Of a stretch of DNA of 64,000 nucleotides, positions 33,601 to 42,430 are shown one piece after another. Origin of the DNA: Blattamonas nauphoetae (taxonomy: Eukaryota > Preaxostyla > Oxymonadida); the NCBI GenBank assembly GCA_033064195.1, contig JARBJD010000002.1:248001-312000 (forward strand). Direction: 5' to 3'. The number at the start of each line of letters is the position of its first letter. Within the stretch, counting starts at the first letter, position 1. A program made the position numbers and the translations under genes. Under the pieces are notes generated by a model that was not told the DNA's origin, did not search any database, and saw only the letters and a program-made list of their open reading frames with translations.

Positions 33601-36600
33601 GCTCTCTCTCATTTCTCTCTTCACATCAACCAACATTATCTCCTTTGCTTCTAAATTGTCAGCGTCCCTCTCGTATCGATCGCAATATCGTCCGATGCAC
33701 ACTCTATTGCACAGCTTCCTTCTCACAGCACTACGAGGGGAATCATTACCAGATTCGGCGAAACCAGATTCAATTGCCAACCAGATTGCAGATGACCTCT
33801 GTGTCGTCCTATTTCCGAGATGCAAAGATCCAACGAATGCCAGCCCACTCCTTCTACGTCTTCTTCGTGTTCCGTCAATCACCAAAAAAGTTCCAATCGG
33901 ATGCGTCCAAGTTGTTTGTCGACTTTTGAAGAAACTTACCAGTCACAAACTTCTTCAAACTCCAATCATCTGCGAAATATTAACTTGCCTCTGTGGAACT
34001 CCTGACCAACCCCTTGTCGCAAATCAACAGCTCATCATGCAAACCATTATTGGTTGTCGACCGTTTGAGGACGCTCTGTTTCCCAAGAAGGGCGAGTACA
34101 GTAAGGAAACTCGGACTGACAACGAAATCCAGGAAGATGTGGAATGGGATGTGACGGTGATGGTCAATGAAACCCAAGGCAGATCATCACTCACCCAAAC
34201 TGACTCAAGTCGAAACCTTGTTCTCAAGTTGATTGAGACGGTATATCAAAAGCGAGGCGAGAAACAATCGAGGCAGATGACAACATCTGAAGATCCAAAC
34301 AACATCACGACAGACCGAGTCTTCCACAAGACACAGCGAGATTCTCCGGAGTCTGCAAATGAAGGGACGTTTTTCTGGCATGTTGGAGAAGCAGCCATCA
34401 CGACATTCTGCACATACGAAAGGAATGGTTACGACCAAGCTCTCAACGCAACGTTTGAAGACCCTTCTATTCAATTCTCTCTCTGTGCCATTGATCTCAT
34501 GTGCGCACTGTGTTTTGGGTGTTCACCGGATGGAAGAATGTTCGCGTCAAGTCGTCTTCCTCTCGCCAGCCTTGCCACAGTCGTTGCACCCCCAATCTCG
34601 TCGACACTCCCCATCACTCTTGTCAGGGCTTTCTACAATTCAATCATACACATCCATTTGGCATACCCCATGACAGCTCTATCTCTCTCACAGGAGAAAA
34701 TTGCACTCCACTCATTAGCATCGACTGTGACTCAATCTCTTGCTCTCGCAACATCAGCAATTTCTGCCCTTCTTGGCTCAGGAAACGTCCCACCTTCATT
34801 CGTCAAAGTCTTGGTGGATGAGGTCCTTGAAGCGGATCCATCCCTGGAGCATCAACAGAAAAAGGGAAAATCCGATCCAACTCTGCAAGCTACACACATC
34901 AAGCATAAGCCAGTCTTCAATGTTCTCCCATTCGAGGAGCCAGTCAACCTGCTTGGAAGTGAGATGAAGTTCCTCTTCCCATTCTATTATCCAGTCAAGC
35001 AGGAAGACGATTCGGACAACAAAGCCATCCAGATGCACTACCCAAAAGGACGATCCGATTCAATGACAGGAAAGCAGAAACAACTCTCGGCATCGAAAAA
35101 GAAACAGATGGGCCAAATAATCAGCGAGGATTGGATGATGGTTGAAGGAGACGAAGAGTATTTCCAGCCACCAATTCCAAGCCTCAACATTCCTTCTTTT
35201 TCCAGTCTAATCACAAGTTCAATCACCCATCATCCCGACACCAAAACAGATCAACCACAGTCACCTTCGGCAGCTCAGACAGGGAAATCCCCAGCCCAAC
35301 TCTCAACACAATCATCCTCTCCTCTTTCCAACGGTCCACCTAATGTGGAAGCTCACAAACTTCCTCCAGACTGGATGTCACTCTTCTACTCCATGAGAAC
35401 GTGTGTACGCCAACTTAGCTATCTCCTGTTCGAATGCTTTTCACCTGCTCTCCGTGCCATGATGGTTCAAGTTCAACAACAACTCCGAGCTACGATTACA
35501 GTTGCTCGACTTCAGTATGCATTGAATCATTCCACTGAACATAACACCCAAATTACTGTGCAGGATATCTCCAAGATTCATCGATTATCATTCATGACTT
35601 CAGCACCCTTCCAAGACAAAATCGCAAACACTTCTTTCCTCACGACGAATCAATTGGATCTGCCATCTTTTCTCTCTCCAGAAGGGACGTATCGATTCCT
35701 ATCTGAGCAAAATGTCCTCCCTGACACATCAACACGTCCAGCGCAGCCATACTCGATTCACCTGAGCACTCAACCACCACGAAATATCGATGGAAAACTA
35801 GCATTCCCACTCGTCCTGAACGAACTCAGTATCGACCGTGATGTAACTTCGATTATCACCAAATATAACCTCGATTCTCTTCTGAAGCAACGAGAGGAAG
35901 ATGCGGATGCTGATGTTCAGACTGTCTCTGAAAATCAGATGTTCCGCTACCAACAGTTCTCCTCAGATCTTCTTCACTTTGGGAACACTCTCCGCGCCTA
36001 TGAACCATTCCCAGAATTGGATGAAAAACAGGCCGGATTGAATTTCAATGATTCGTGGAATGGATTGTTTCAGCAGGTTTTCAGTACCATCGACGGAGAT
36101 GTCTATGAACAGGCAGTTCATCACTTCAAGCAAGCAATCAAAGTGAGCCCATCACAAATTCCAGTGACATTCACAGCGTTTGAAAAAGAGTTTCTTGTAT
36201 CTCCTTCCAATCCAGACAATTTCCTTCACAAATATCGATCTTCCGACTCATCTGATCTTTCAACGTTGACATTTGGTCTTCCCGCCCCACCGCTGTCTCT
36301 CTACCAGCCTCTCTCACCATTCTCTCTTCTCCTCTCTTCGGAATCTTCTCCGGCCACCCGCCGCTCCCTCCAGATCATGGCCATCCTCCACATTCCATTG
36401 GCAGGGCTCTCGGATATCTTGGTGACAGCCGGTCGGATGGCGCTGTCTCTGAATCCTTATCGTCCAGTCCTCCCGCGTGAGGACGTTCTTGATGCTCATT
36501 ATCAACTTCATTGCCAAAATCATTCCATTCTACCAGACCCAGCATCTATTTTCAGACCAGTGATTGCTGTTGAACCCTCTGAACAGACATTCTTGAATGA

Positions 36601-39600
36601 GTTTGTCCCATCAGTCAATCACATTCCAAATCGTCTCCCAACATCGTTTGGGATTCTTAGAGGGAATGTAGTCGATCAATATCCGATCGTCTCGCCACTC
36701 GCCCAACAATCGGTCTTTTTCACCGCTCAGAACTTCATAAACAAGCAGAGTAGCGAGAGAAGTATTAATAGACTCCCTCCACAATTGTATTCTGCCTGCT
36801 CGATGCTTCCTCTCTCGACATATACCACGACCCCACTCATCACCGCTCTTCCACTCTTCTTCGCGGAGACTCTATCGACAGTTGTCCATTCTTCAATTGT
36901 TAGACATCCTGTGAGCAGAGTCAATTCATCATCAAGTCTGAAGCTTGTTGTGGAAGACTTTGTTCAAGGGTCAGATCGGATAAGCTTGTCCTGGAACGGC
37001 CATCTCCATTCGTTTACAACGAAACTTCGGGAGCTTTCGACTTCTCGAGTATCTCCCAGCGACGAGTCACTCACGATGTATCAGCCAAGACGGACACTCA
37101 CATATGATAGTTCATTCGATCATTCATTTGCCAACGAACCAGAGATTGATATGGGTGAGGAATACTTGACGATTCTACGCTTCTCATCTTGTTTCAATGC
37201 TGTCAGAAAGGAAGAGAGGGAAAGGGATTTCAGAGCACGACTGGAGGCAATTGCAGACGGCCCCGAGGAATATGACAATCATGACGAAGCAAATCCCGCT
37301 CCTCCAGGAGAGACAGTCACTCTCAAACAACAGAATGAAAATTCTCTCATCAACCCTGATGATTCGGTTGTTGTTCACATGGGAATGATCAACATGGAAG
37401 AAACTGAATCTTTGGACGACGAGGTTGAGATCGACAAAGAAGTTGGGTTTTCTGACGTTCGGATGTCACACACAGGATCGTGTCCGTGGTCATCACTTGA
37501 CAAGACACACAACGCTTACGTTCACAACATTCTCCCCGAACACATCTTCTCTGTCCTTCTCCTCGAATCGAACACGACAGACGAGATTCTGAAGAAGTGG
37601 AACATTTATTCTGAATACCTCCAACACGATCTCAGAGCGAAGACAGAAGAAGAAAATACAATCTTCCTTGATCGGTTAGCATCTCTTGCGGAATCATCTA
37701 AGAAGAGAATTTCAGGATCTGGAATGGATGGAATCACAAAACTTGTCCAACAGCTCCCAACGTTCGTGGTCACAAAAAACAACAGAGTTCTCAGTGTCCT
37801 TCTTGCTTCATTCACTCACGTGATCGCCAACACGAAAGACCCGATGGAAAACGCTTTACTCAGACTTCGTCTAACACAGCATGGATGCATGCAGAACACG
37901 ATGATCCAAATGGCCTCACCGGTCCTCAACGTTTCCTGCAGAGCTCTCCAAACGGTGAGTATGATCCTCGGGAAAGATGTAGACCAACCCACAAATCAAC
38001 AAGAAATCACCATCAATGAAATGAACACTGAAATTCAACACGCCTGTCTGGCCTTGTCGCTCAAACTCATGTCAACAGGGAATTGGTCATTCCTGCCCAA
38101 ACTATGTGAGCAGATTAACACGATCGCTGATGATATTACAAAGCAAGTTCTTCTAGGGAACGAGACCCGATGGATGTTTGGAGAGAATCTCCTCTCGAAC
38201 AAAAATGAAAACATCACAGAGGCAACCAGCAAGATCTCAGAATTGGACAACGAAGTGTCTATCCGGTCATTCCTCCAAGAATCTCTCTCCATCATAGTCC
38301 AACTTCTCTCTCATCACAACCACATCGCTCAGGCCATTTTTGGCGGATTGTATTCAGACGAGTCGCAATTCAAGCAGGACTCTCGAAGTGGGCTCCCATT
38401 GACGATCGAGATGGACGGGATAAATGTTCCAGTTTTGGATGGAAGAGAAGGGTGTCAAGCACGTCTGTATGACGCACAACTTCGTTTGATCTCTCTTGGT
38501 TATGGCCGATATCTGGAAGACAAAGAGCAGAAGACGGAAGACGACAATCCCATCAATTCTGAACTCGAACCACAACAACAATCTTCATTTTCTGTTGTTC
38601 CTGATCGAAAGATCAACAGTGAGACACACTTGGAACCCATGAAAACGTCAATCCGTCTCCTCGAAGAGATGTCGACATCCACATCTATCTCCTTCATTCC
38701 ACCTCGAACCTTTTCATTTGACTTGATCAGCTCCCTGATATCTCTGATTTCTGCACTTCTTCCACCGTCGCAGACAAGCGAATGGGCCAAGCGAATCGAT
38801 ATTGATCAGATCACGTTGTGTACATCAACACTCATCAGCCTCATCTCTGGTCCATCACTCGCAAACCAGCAACATGCAATCTCGAAGGGAGTTGTTGACC
38901 TCATCGAGAAAGTTTTGACTCTCAGACAAGAATTTGTGAAGCCAATGATTGAATCCGCATTCACACGAATTACACAGCTCGGAGCAGAACAAAAGAAGAA
39001 GGGTATCCTGAACATCATCAAGAACACTGCGACAAATGTCATCTCGATTGGAAAACGAACGCTTGGCTTCGGAAATAAAGCAATGGAGGGCTCAGGAAAG
39101 TCCTTTGATGAAAAACAATCGTTGGTCTTGAGAGAGCATTACAAATTGCTGAAACAAACGAATCTACCACTCCACATCAACCAAATCAAAGATCTTGAAC
39201 TTGTAAAGGCCCTTCGTTTTGCTTCATTCCAAACAGTCGGCATTCGTGAATTCAACGTTCTGGACCAGTTTGGCTTCCTCATTCAATCGCTTCTCGAAGG
39301 CCCGATGAGGCGGCAGACAGCAGATATTTTCATTAAGCATGGAATGCGAAAGATCATTCATAAATCTGTCCATCATCTTCATTGCCTCTTCACAATGGCC
39401 ACAGCCCAACCGACCACGGAGAGCCAGTACTCAACGTTGATTAAACAACGCTCGCAGCAAGCTGGGCTGAGTCTTCTCGTCGCAGATGCCTATCTCCACC
39501 AGTTTCACTTCCACTGCCAAAGCGGTGACAAGATCATGACCGAATATAGCAAGTCGTGCCCGAAGTTTATTGCCCTCCTTGGCCATGTCGAACTGCCACG

Positions 39601-41386
39601 AACATACATCTCTCATGTCGACGATGGAGAGACAGAAGTCATCACTCGAACAAAGCAATATTTCACCAAACAACCATCACACTTCACAGCCTCCAACTTG
39701 AATGAAGTCTCCGAACACGATGATCAGTCTAATCTGACGACTCATCAACTCATCTCGCAGGAAGCCCAAAACGAGACGAACTCGACTTCTGTTGGTGTCC
39801 GCCATGTCCAGGATGTCGAAGACGTTGAACTTCTTTATTTTGAACGTCCGAAACTCTCCTCTAAATGCAACATGAGTGAAATTGATGCCATCATCGAAAC
39901 GAGTTGGGAAGCTGATGAGCACACAAACCGTCTAATCAACTTCCAAAACAAGTCACTCGGAAAGTACGACTCACTCGCCAGCCTCCGCCGCCGCAACAAA
40001 AACGTCTTCCTCCGATGGCTCTTCCATTCCCGCGTGGAGAAGGCTGTGCGTATCTTCTCGATGGCGTGGGTGGTCCTAGCTATGTTTCTTCTTCTTTTCA
40101 AGGACCTCGCCGCCCTCTTCATTAACCCGTCAGTGTTTGAAGTTCTGTTGCGTCTAACGGCGTTCTTCGAGATTGTTTCTTCGATGTACAAGCTCGTCTA
40201 TGTTCTTGGAAGGTCTGCCCTGAATCGGGCGTACGAACGGAAACGAGCGTACACAATTCACAAGCAGAAAGACAACCGAGATTGGTCGATGAGCCAGCAA
40301 CCGACGTGGAAGCAGATCTTGCTCTGGACGTATTGCATGATGCATCCATCGATCATATATGCCCTGTTCCAAGTCTTTGTCTCTCTCTTTGGGTTTGTGA
40401 ATGTGAACATGCTGTGTCTTCTCGCAATTGACTTTATCAAAGATATGAAAATTGTCAAAACGATGATGCGGGCTCTCCTTAACAACCTCGTTTTCTTGTT
40501 CATGTCTCTCGTTCTCCTAGTCGTTCTCCTCGCTGTATTTTCCGGCTTCCTGACAGGATTCTATCAGAACAGACTCGTCGAAGACGCTGTCAGTCTCTGC
40601 AGCTCATACGACGTGTGCTTCCGACACATTGTTTGGGCCACACCAGCCAACGGACAGGCGCTTCCGGATTGGATGAGGATGAACGACATCCTGGACGTCC
40701 TCGTCATCACTGTGTACTACGCTGTGATTGGCTGCATCGTGATGAACCTCCTGCTGGCTATCATCACAGACAGTCTGAGTGACCTTCATGAACGCCAAGC
40801 TTTGGCCGCGGAAATCCGGAAGCAGAACTGCCTGATTTGCGGATTGTCCAGATTTGAGTTGGATAAATACGGGTCTGGTTTCGATATCCACATCCGATCG
40901 GAGCACAATCCTCACGAGTACTTCCATTTCATCACATATCTGCAGGAAATACAGTCATCCCCTGGGAATTCAGACAACAAGCTCTCTGGGACAGAGTCAC
41001 TTCTCCTGCTGAAGGTGATGAATCAGTCGCGATCCGTTTCAAGTAACACCTTCCCCATCGGCCATTCATACTACCGAACAATTCGAGCAGAACAAACTCA
41101 CATGGCTGAGATGCATGCCGCCCTGTCGGTCAAGAACCCAAAAGGGAAGCAATCAATTGCAGAGAAAAGGAAGAGAGAAAAGAAGAAGCACACTCTCCTG
41201 AGTGCCCTGAACACTGTGAAGGCTCTATCTCTAAAAATTCAGTCCGTCAATTCACAACTCAACGATATAAATACAAGTCTAGTCTCCGATCATCAAACTA
41301 TTCACGCACTCGAGAACTCTCTTCCCCAGAAATCACTTCTTGCTTTGACGAAGGCGAAAAAACATCCCCTTAAGACACACCGTTGA
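27671..41386 (+). CDS. IP3 receptor / ryanodine receptor-type intracellular calcium channel
   Basis: 4571 residues in one frame, between IP3 receptors (about 2700) and ryanodine receptors (about 5000). The N-terminus has ligand-core or MIR-like segments (YGEIVVLSYGT; RYGDVICLRSVLSNQYLTL near 116; LRWGQPFCLRHSLTGLYLAM near 412). Helical RIH-like regions with long Ser/Pro linkers follow. The membrane part begins near 4124 (MAWVVLAMFLLLF) and has about six helices. The last is DVLVITVYYAVIGCIVMNLLLAIITDSLSDL near 4340-4371. It is followed by the zinc linker CLICG (Cys 4387 and 4390) with IHIRSEHN, diagnostic of this superfamily, then a coiled-coil tail. The filter region (about 4322-4332) reads WATPANGQALPDW and lacks GGGVGD. 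A 48 nt GT-AG segment at 32558-32605 is a likely in-frame intron. A calcium-release role in ER-like stores is inferred. Confidence 0.85.
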   Translation: MTLVDYQQNTIQELYIRYGEIVVLSYGTNLTKLILSSEQQPVCRFLTKDTFTKQSSTFFRRFGRFCWEIVPNLSFEQLDNYFTKMRNGTHSERTFCNREHTTNNNIESRSSGLPVRYGDVICLRSVLSNQYLTLINTSEGSLGCLSNGEAYSTLTVIPQALYRKRGDPVMCSDMISLLSIRLDLQLTPDLSQPIDRILFTQNAGSNIDSVGIIGTSAPTGWTIARFGSSLFTPFQSQFSLESQYSAKLSSQTNTMNRNSGVIPSSDRLISGVPLHITELNEYSSLSAFSPLSFASDSEIIPPRIVQESSLDSEINSDGKNKTTPSISSPAIYSTVPVIRSVPTTSLFLSDVPPFISTSIPPSPVLPPSSIALSFLTDNVNVNELWEIDIFYPKQFDSSTFFAQLPSIGNSLRWGQPFCLRHSLTGLYLAMDPQDFEALLLSNSGKKIPEITYNYPQKDEYIYGLEDMNKSADSLIVPKQHAQNSPESDDTHHDNQHEDPHESPESKSPVHERSIISPRFILAPEPPIPHCLFTVLSNSPSCLASEQLEQRHTALLYHVATKCEVVPITAFKLGEDQAKFTEYQEQLKADLEQPNTATSPYSFSDTHSAISATKSKRMLRRSPSMGSLKSPSVSLKKSMSGTMSMMSKSSYSSMNSLEEQIWGGDSGSQQPIEPYRNAKTLHFHPPHSSFVTRHSSQIPTFPFVSDEVELSIQSSLYHDLLLITQPNNGWMLKREPISSSYFISTLLSTCGTIQDDYFLCERFFSTPEFFSTSLAEDSRQATRTINKVTNAIGLFLSNISPELIPQHSLVYLSLLTFIHNFNALPTIFTKDVEGEVQITNMNRMQNAISSAGLLQLCIRILTLTRTMSEWVTSREKAVETTPKSQAKSEGRVDGVMKAVSLFKSNTEKTKTTETLAHLDRVRNAIQSLTTSSLFILSLVSFGNHSVSVTLAKHTDFILSFLPDCELHTVCLLFSIFSSNPSMAETIDEKVIASLIAYALRIKLSTNAEEDKPAVEAPISVKAPITDDESDEENKQVVQRDQPSAFQRFILKSSIGKGSLQQATSAMIEQTNQKLASQLQSIILVIKFFTSLCSFHPEAIVLFPFTKGFHSDDLFLPSGLPLTNYSITLLHRARRIPYKGLNTTPEDQSNVDAPTEKVSPRQHKPTASFTVSHAPKKSGTMASGVKKPAAPNPMSGQEDGTVFVRNQKMILKFLFNLRSRDDSTETQLLLNELHQAKETDSDPDSPPQSQSALSNVSMVPYQENTSLFHLVLLCSVVSHAPPPKNGTSFHTLQFKAVPPVPGALLHGRFTTDSNIFNQTTVTISLSVPSSGPKNILDFFQQKKQSNFTMDVLPSRGGFRQMGTGTGSRGSMALKSGRFSRHESDLLDPATQKKEKPIAYLSEYLVQSLELYSALCGNDSASAKNLIRKVFPTRSLIVIMNATEIPANVRIAALKLLRVMLIQGKSQSNLVIGNIYSVVKKEKPHYPTLSPAPSMTTLSPVMSPTIPNQSKQESRSTLQESPRRLVPQDEDPFGTPERKESPQEMIEVQSTPELQSGPKSPREPVVDAADTPNETTPNNTAFPSPESSPVGTSHNSLQLVKTQLPVNIPVALDLSTADAETDVPDEMILDAIVSWLCSYFFSLFSLFQNQTSSDDSSRGDGEGTLSRQPSKTNPQQLSRSPSRLLFRRKTFSHRSMTQTSPTFFSSIIANPVEINMYKSSGFSDSEFIQLLLEAVLSVLSLTLGNSYTFNSLSQFPRLFAILAMGKKAIKFEASLDSHETKEVTFYLESVQIVVEDIASLWEQEKASKIVNSFWNAFLQYVAPMVVDYVEKDSLISLIQDHSETQLSRLNTLQSVVPDDLLTFEDRETNRLQLERYLNRSHFYTLSQSLSRVKPYTDPNGMELAEYVAGLVSSLQNKMQQSASQAVLREREAIVFELNDILIEGNAGRHDNLQHILDETIQIQSQIPMYYMDLNGHDPPKLSLISLFTSTNIISFASKLSASLSYRSQYRPMHTLLHSFLLTALRGESLPDSAKPDSIANQIADDLCVVLFPRCKDPTNASPLLLRLLRVPSITKKVPIGCVQVVCRLLKKLTSHKLLQTPIICEILTCLCGTPDQPLVANQQLIMQTIIGCRPFEDALFPKKGEYSKETRTDNEIQEDVEWDVTVMVNETQGRSSLTQTDSSRNLVLKLIETVYQKRGEKQSRQMTTSEDPNNITTDRVFHKTQRDSPESANEGTFFWHVGEAAITTFCTYERNGYDQALNATFEDPSIQFSLCAIDLMCALCFGCSPDGRMFASSRLPLASLATVVAPPISSTLPITLVRAFYNSIIHIHLAYPMTALSLSQEKIALHSLASTVTQSLALATSAISALLGSGNVPPSFVKVLVDEVLEADPSLEHQQKKGKSDPTLQATHIKHKPVFNVLPFEEPVNLLGSEMKFLFPFYYPVKQEDDSDNKAIQMHYPKGRSDSMTGKQKQLSASKKKQMGQIISEDWMMVEGDEEYFQPPIPSLNIPSFSSLITSSITHHPDTKTDQPQSPSAAQTGKSPAQLSTQSSSPLSNGPPNVEAHKLPPDWMSLFYSMRTCVRQLSYLLFECFSPALRAMMVQVQQQLRATITVARLQYALNHSTEHNTQITVQDISKIHRLSFMTSAPFQDKIANTSFLTTNQLDLPSFLSPEGTYRFLSEQNVLPDTSTRPAQPYSIHLSTQPPRNIDGKLAFPLVLNELSIDRDVTSIITKYNLDSLLKQREEDADADVQTVSENQMFRYQQFSSDLLHFGNTLRAYEPFPELDEKQAGLNFNDSWNGLFQQVFSTIDGDVYEQAVHHFKQAIKVSPSQIPVTFTAFEKEFLVSPSNPDNFLHKYRSSDSSDLSTLTFGLPAPPLSLYQPLSPFSLLLSSESSPATRRSLQIMAILHIPLAGLSDILVTAGRMALSLNPYRPVLPREDVLDAHYQLHCQNHSILPDPASIFRPVIAVEPSEQTFLNEFVPSVNHIPNRLPTSFGILRGNVVDQYPIVSPLAQQSVFFTAQNFINKQSSERSINRLPPQLYSACSMLPLSTYTTTPLITALPLFFAETLSTVVHSSIVRHPVSRVNSSSSLKLVVEDFVQGSDRISLSWNGHLHSFTTKLRELSTSRVSPSDESLTMYQPRRTLTYDSSFDHSFANEPEIDMGEEYLTILRFSSCFNAVRKEERERDFRARLEAIADGPEEYDNHDEANPAPPGETVTLKQQNENSLINPDDSVVVHMGMINMEETESLDDEVEIDKEVGFSDVRMSHTGSCPWSSLDKTHNAYVHNILPEHIFSVLLLESNTTDEILKKWNIYSEYLQHDLRAKTEEENTIFLDRLASLAESSKKRISGSGMDGITKLVQQLPTFVVTKNNRVLSVLLASFTHVIANTKDPMENALLRLRLTQHGCMQNTMIQMASPVLNVSCRALQTVSMILGKDVDQPTNQQEITINEMNTEIQHACLALSLKLMSTGNWSFLPKLCEQINTIADDITKQVLLGNETRWMFGENLLSNKNENITEATSKISELDNEVSIRSFLQESLSIIVQLLSHHNHIAQAIFGGLYSDESQFKQDSRSGLPLTIEMDGINVPVLDGREGCQARLYDAQLRLISLGYGRYLEDKEQKTEDDNPINSELEPQQQSSFSVVPDRKINSETHLEPMKTSIRLLEEMSTSTSISFIPPRTFSFDLISSLISLISALLPPSQTSEWAKRIDIDQITLCTSTLISLISGPSLANQQHAISKGVVDLIEKVLTLRQEFVKPMIESAFTRITQLGAEQKKKGILNIIKNTATNVISIGKRTLGFGNKAMEGSGKSFDEKQSLVLREHYKLLKQTNLPLHINQIKDLELVKALRFASFQTVGIREFNVLDQFGFLIQSLLEGPMRRQTADIFIKHGMRKIIHKSVHHLHCLFTMATAQPTTESQYSTLIKQRSQQAGLSLLVADAYLHQFHFHCQSGDKIMTEYSKSCPKFIALLGHVELPRTYISHVDDGETEVITRTKQYFTKQPSHFTASNLNEVSEHDDQSNLTTHQLISQEAQNETNSTSVGVRHVQDVEDVELLYFERPKLSSKCNMSEIDAIIETSWEADEHTNRLINFQNKSLGKYDSLASLRRRNKNVFLRWLFHSRVEKAVRIFSMAWVVLAMFLLLFKDLAALFINPSVFEVLLRLTAFFEIVSSMYKLVYVLGRSALNRAYERKRAYTIHKQKDNRDWSMSQQPTWKQILLWTYCMMHPSIIYALFQVFVSLFGFVNVNMLCLLAIDFIKDMKIVKTMMRALLNNLVFLFMSLVLLVVLLAVFSGFLTGFYQNRLVEDAVSLCSSYDVCFRHIVWATPANGQALPDWMRMNDILDVLVITVYYAVIGCIVMNLLLAIITDSLSDLHERQALAAEIRKQNCLICGLSRFELDKYGSGFDIHIRSEHNPHEYFHFITYLQEIQSSPGNSDNKLSGTESLLLLKVMNQSRSVSSNTFPIGHSYYRTIRAEQTHMAEMHAALSVKNPKGKQSIAEKRKREKKKHTLLSALNTVKALSLKIQSVNSQLNDINTSLVSDHQTIHALENSLPQKSLLALTKAKKHPLKTHR

Positions 41387-41752
41387 CCTTTGTTTTCTTA
41401 ATTCTTCAGTTTTTTCCGCGTTATCATCTTTTGTTTCTTATCTTTTCTTCGGCCACTGTCCAGAATAGATTCAGGATTCAGAACTTATGTGGCCATCTTT
41501 GGCCTGAAATACTTTCGGGCATCAAAAGAGCGGCCCATTCAAATGGTTCAAAATTTGGATTCTGGCCTCGGAGTCTGTGTATTGAATCTGTTGGAGAATT
41601 CGGTCAAACTATCACCGATTAAGGTGGTAAAACTATAATTCACGAAACAGAAGAACAAAGGTCTCGAGTGTGAAATGTTCTCGAGAAAACCAGGAAAATC
41701 AGATAAGAAATACTCAAAATGAAAACACCAAATGATGAATGAATGAAATGAT
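41387..41752. other. Convergent intergenic region, nothing recognised
   Basis: 366 bp between the stops of the channel gene and the BLOC-1-like gene. A/T-rich with no gene or repeat I can support; it must hold both 3' ends. Confidence 0.5.
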
Positions 41753-42204
41753 TTACAGAATTTGTTGAGCAACAGATTCCAACTGGTCAAGCGTTCGTTT
41801 GATGTCTTTTCTGGATTTTCAAAAGACAATAATCAATATAAGAGAGAAATCAAACATTTTCGTTGACAATGTTTCAATAGAGCCAAGATTTCCGATGAGT
41901 TCCGTCATCTTAGCGATGAAAGTGTCCATGTCAGTGAGATCAGTATTCAGTTCTTGGAGAAGTTCGTCAACCGACGATCCACAAAGTTGCATATGTTGAT
42001 TAGCAATTGCACAATCCTGAAGTGAGATAATATCGATAATCGCCAAATATATGACGGTAGGAATGACTCTGATGATGATGTGAAAACCTCATAAAGAATG
42101 TGTTGAATGTTTGTTATGAGAGAGTCCATTTGCTGAGAAATCTCTGACGCAACTTTTCGAGCATCATCTGTGGTGATAGCCGAAGCTTTCTGTTTGCTTG
42201 ACAT
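41753..42204 (-). CDS. Small coiled-coil protein, BLOC-1/BORC subunit-like
   Basis: Three exons (introns about 42017-42087 and 41811-41855) give about 111 residues, all helical. It reads MSSKQKASAITTDDARKVAS, then QQMDSLITNIQHILYEDCAI. The C-terminal part, DTFIAKMTELIGNLGSIETL then STKIKDIKRTLDQLESVAQ, resembles the end of BLOC1S1 (MVENFNQALKEIGDVENW). BLOC1S1 is shared by the BLOC-1 and BORC complexes, which act in lysosome and endosome biogenesis. The match is by spacing of hydrophobic and charged residues only, so other small subunits of these complexes are possible. It lies between the calcium channel and the DUF3825 gene. Confidence 0.45.
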
Positions 42205-42430
42205 TGTTTGTGGGTTGATCGTCGTTTTCCGTCACCCCCGGATCATAACAACGTTAAAGAGATTCAACGTTCTTCAAATCATTCTTGGATTCAATTTTCA
42301 AAGGTTTTATTCGAGTGTTCAGAAGTGTCGCGGAGAACAGAGGAATTGGTCTTCCGATGAAACCTTAGTTTCAAAGATAGAACATGATGATCAAACAGTA
42401 CATAAACATGAATCAAAATAAACATTGGTT

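Noticed and set aside
27671-41386. Calling the channel a plain ryanodine receptor by size
   Set aside because: No SPRY or RyR repeats are visible; the shared motifs do not separate the two families.
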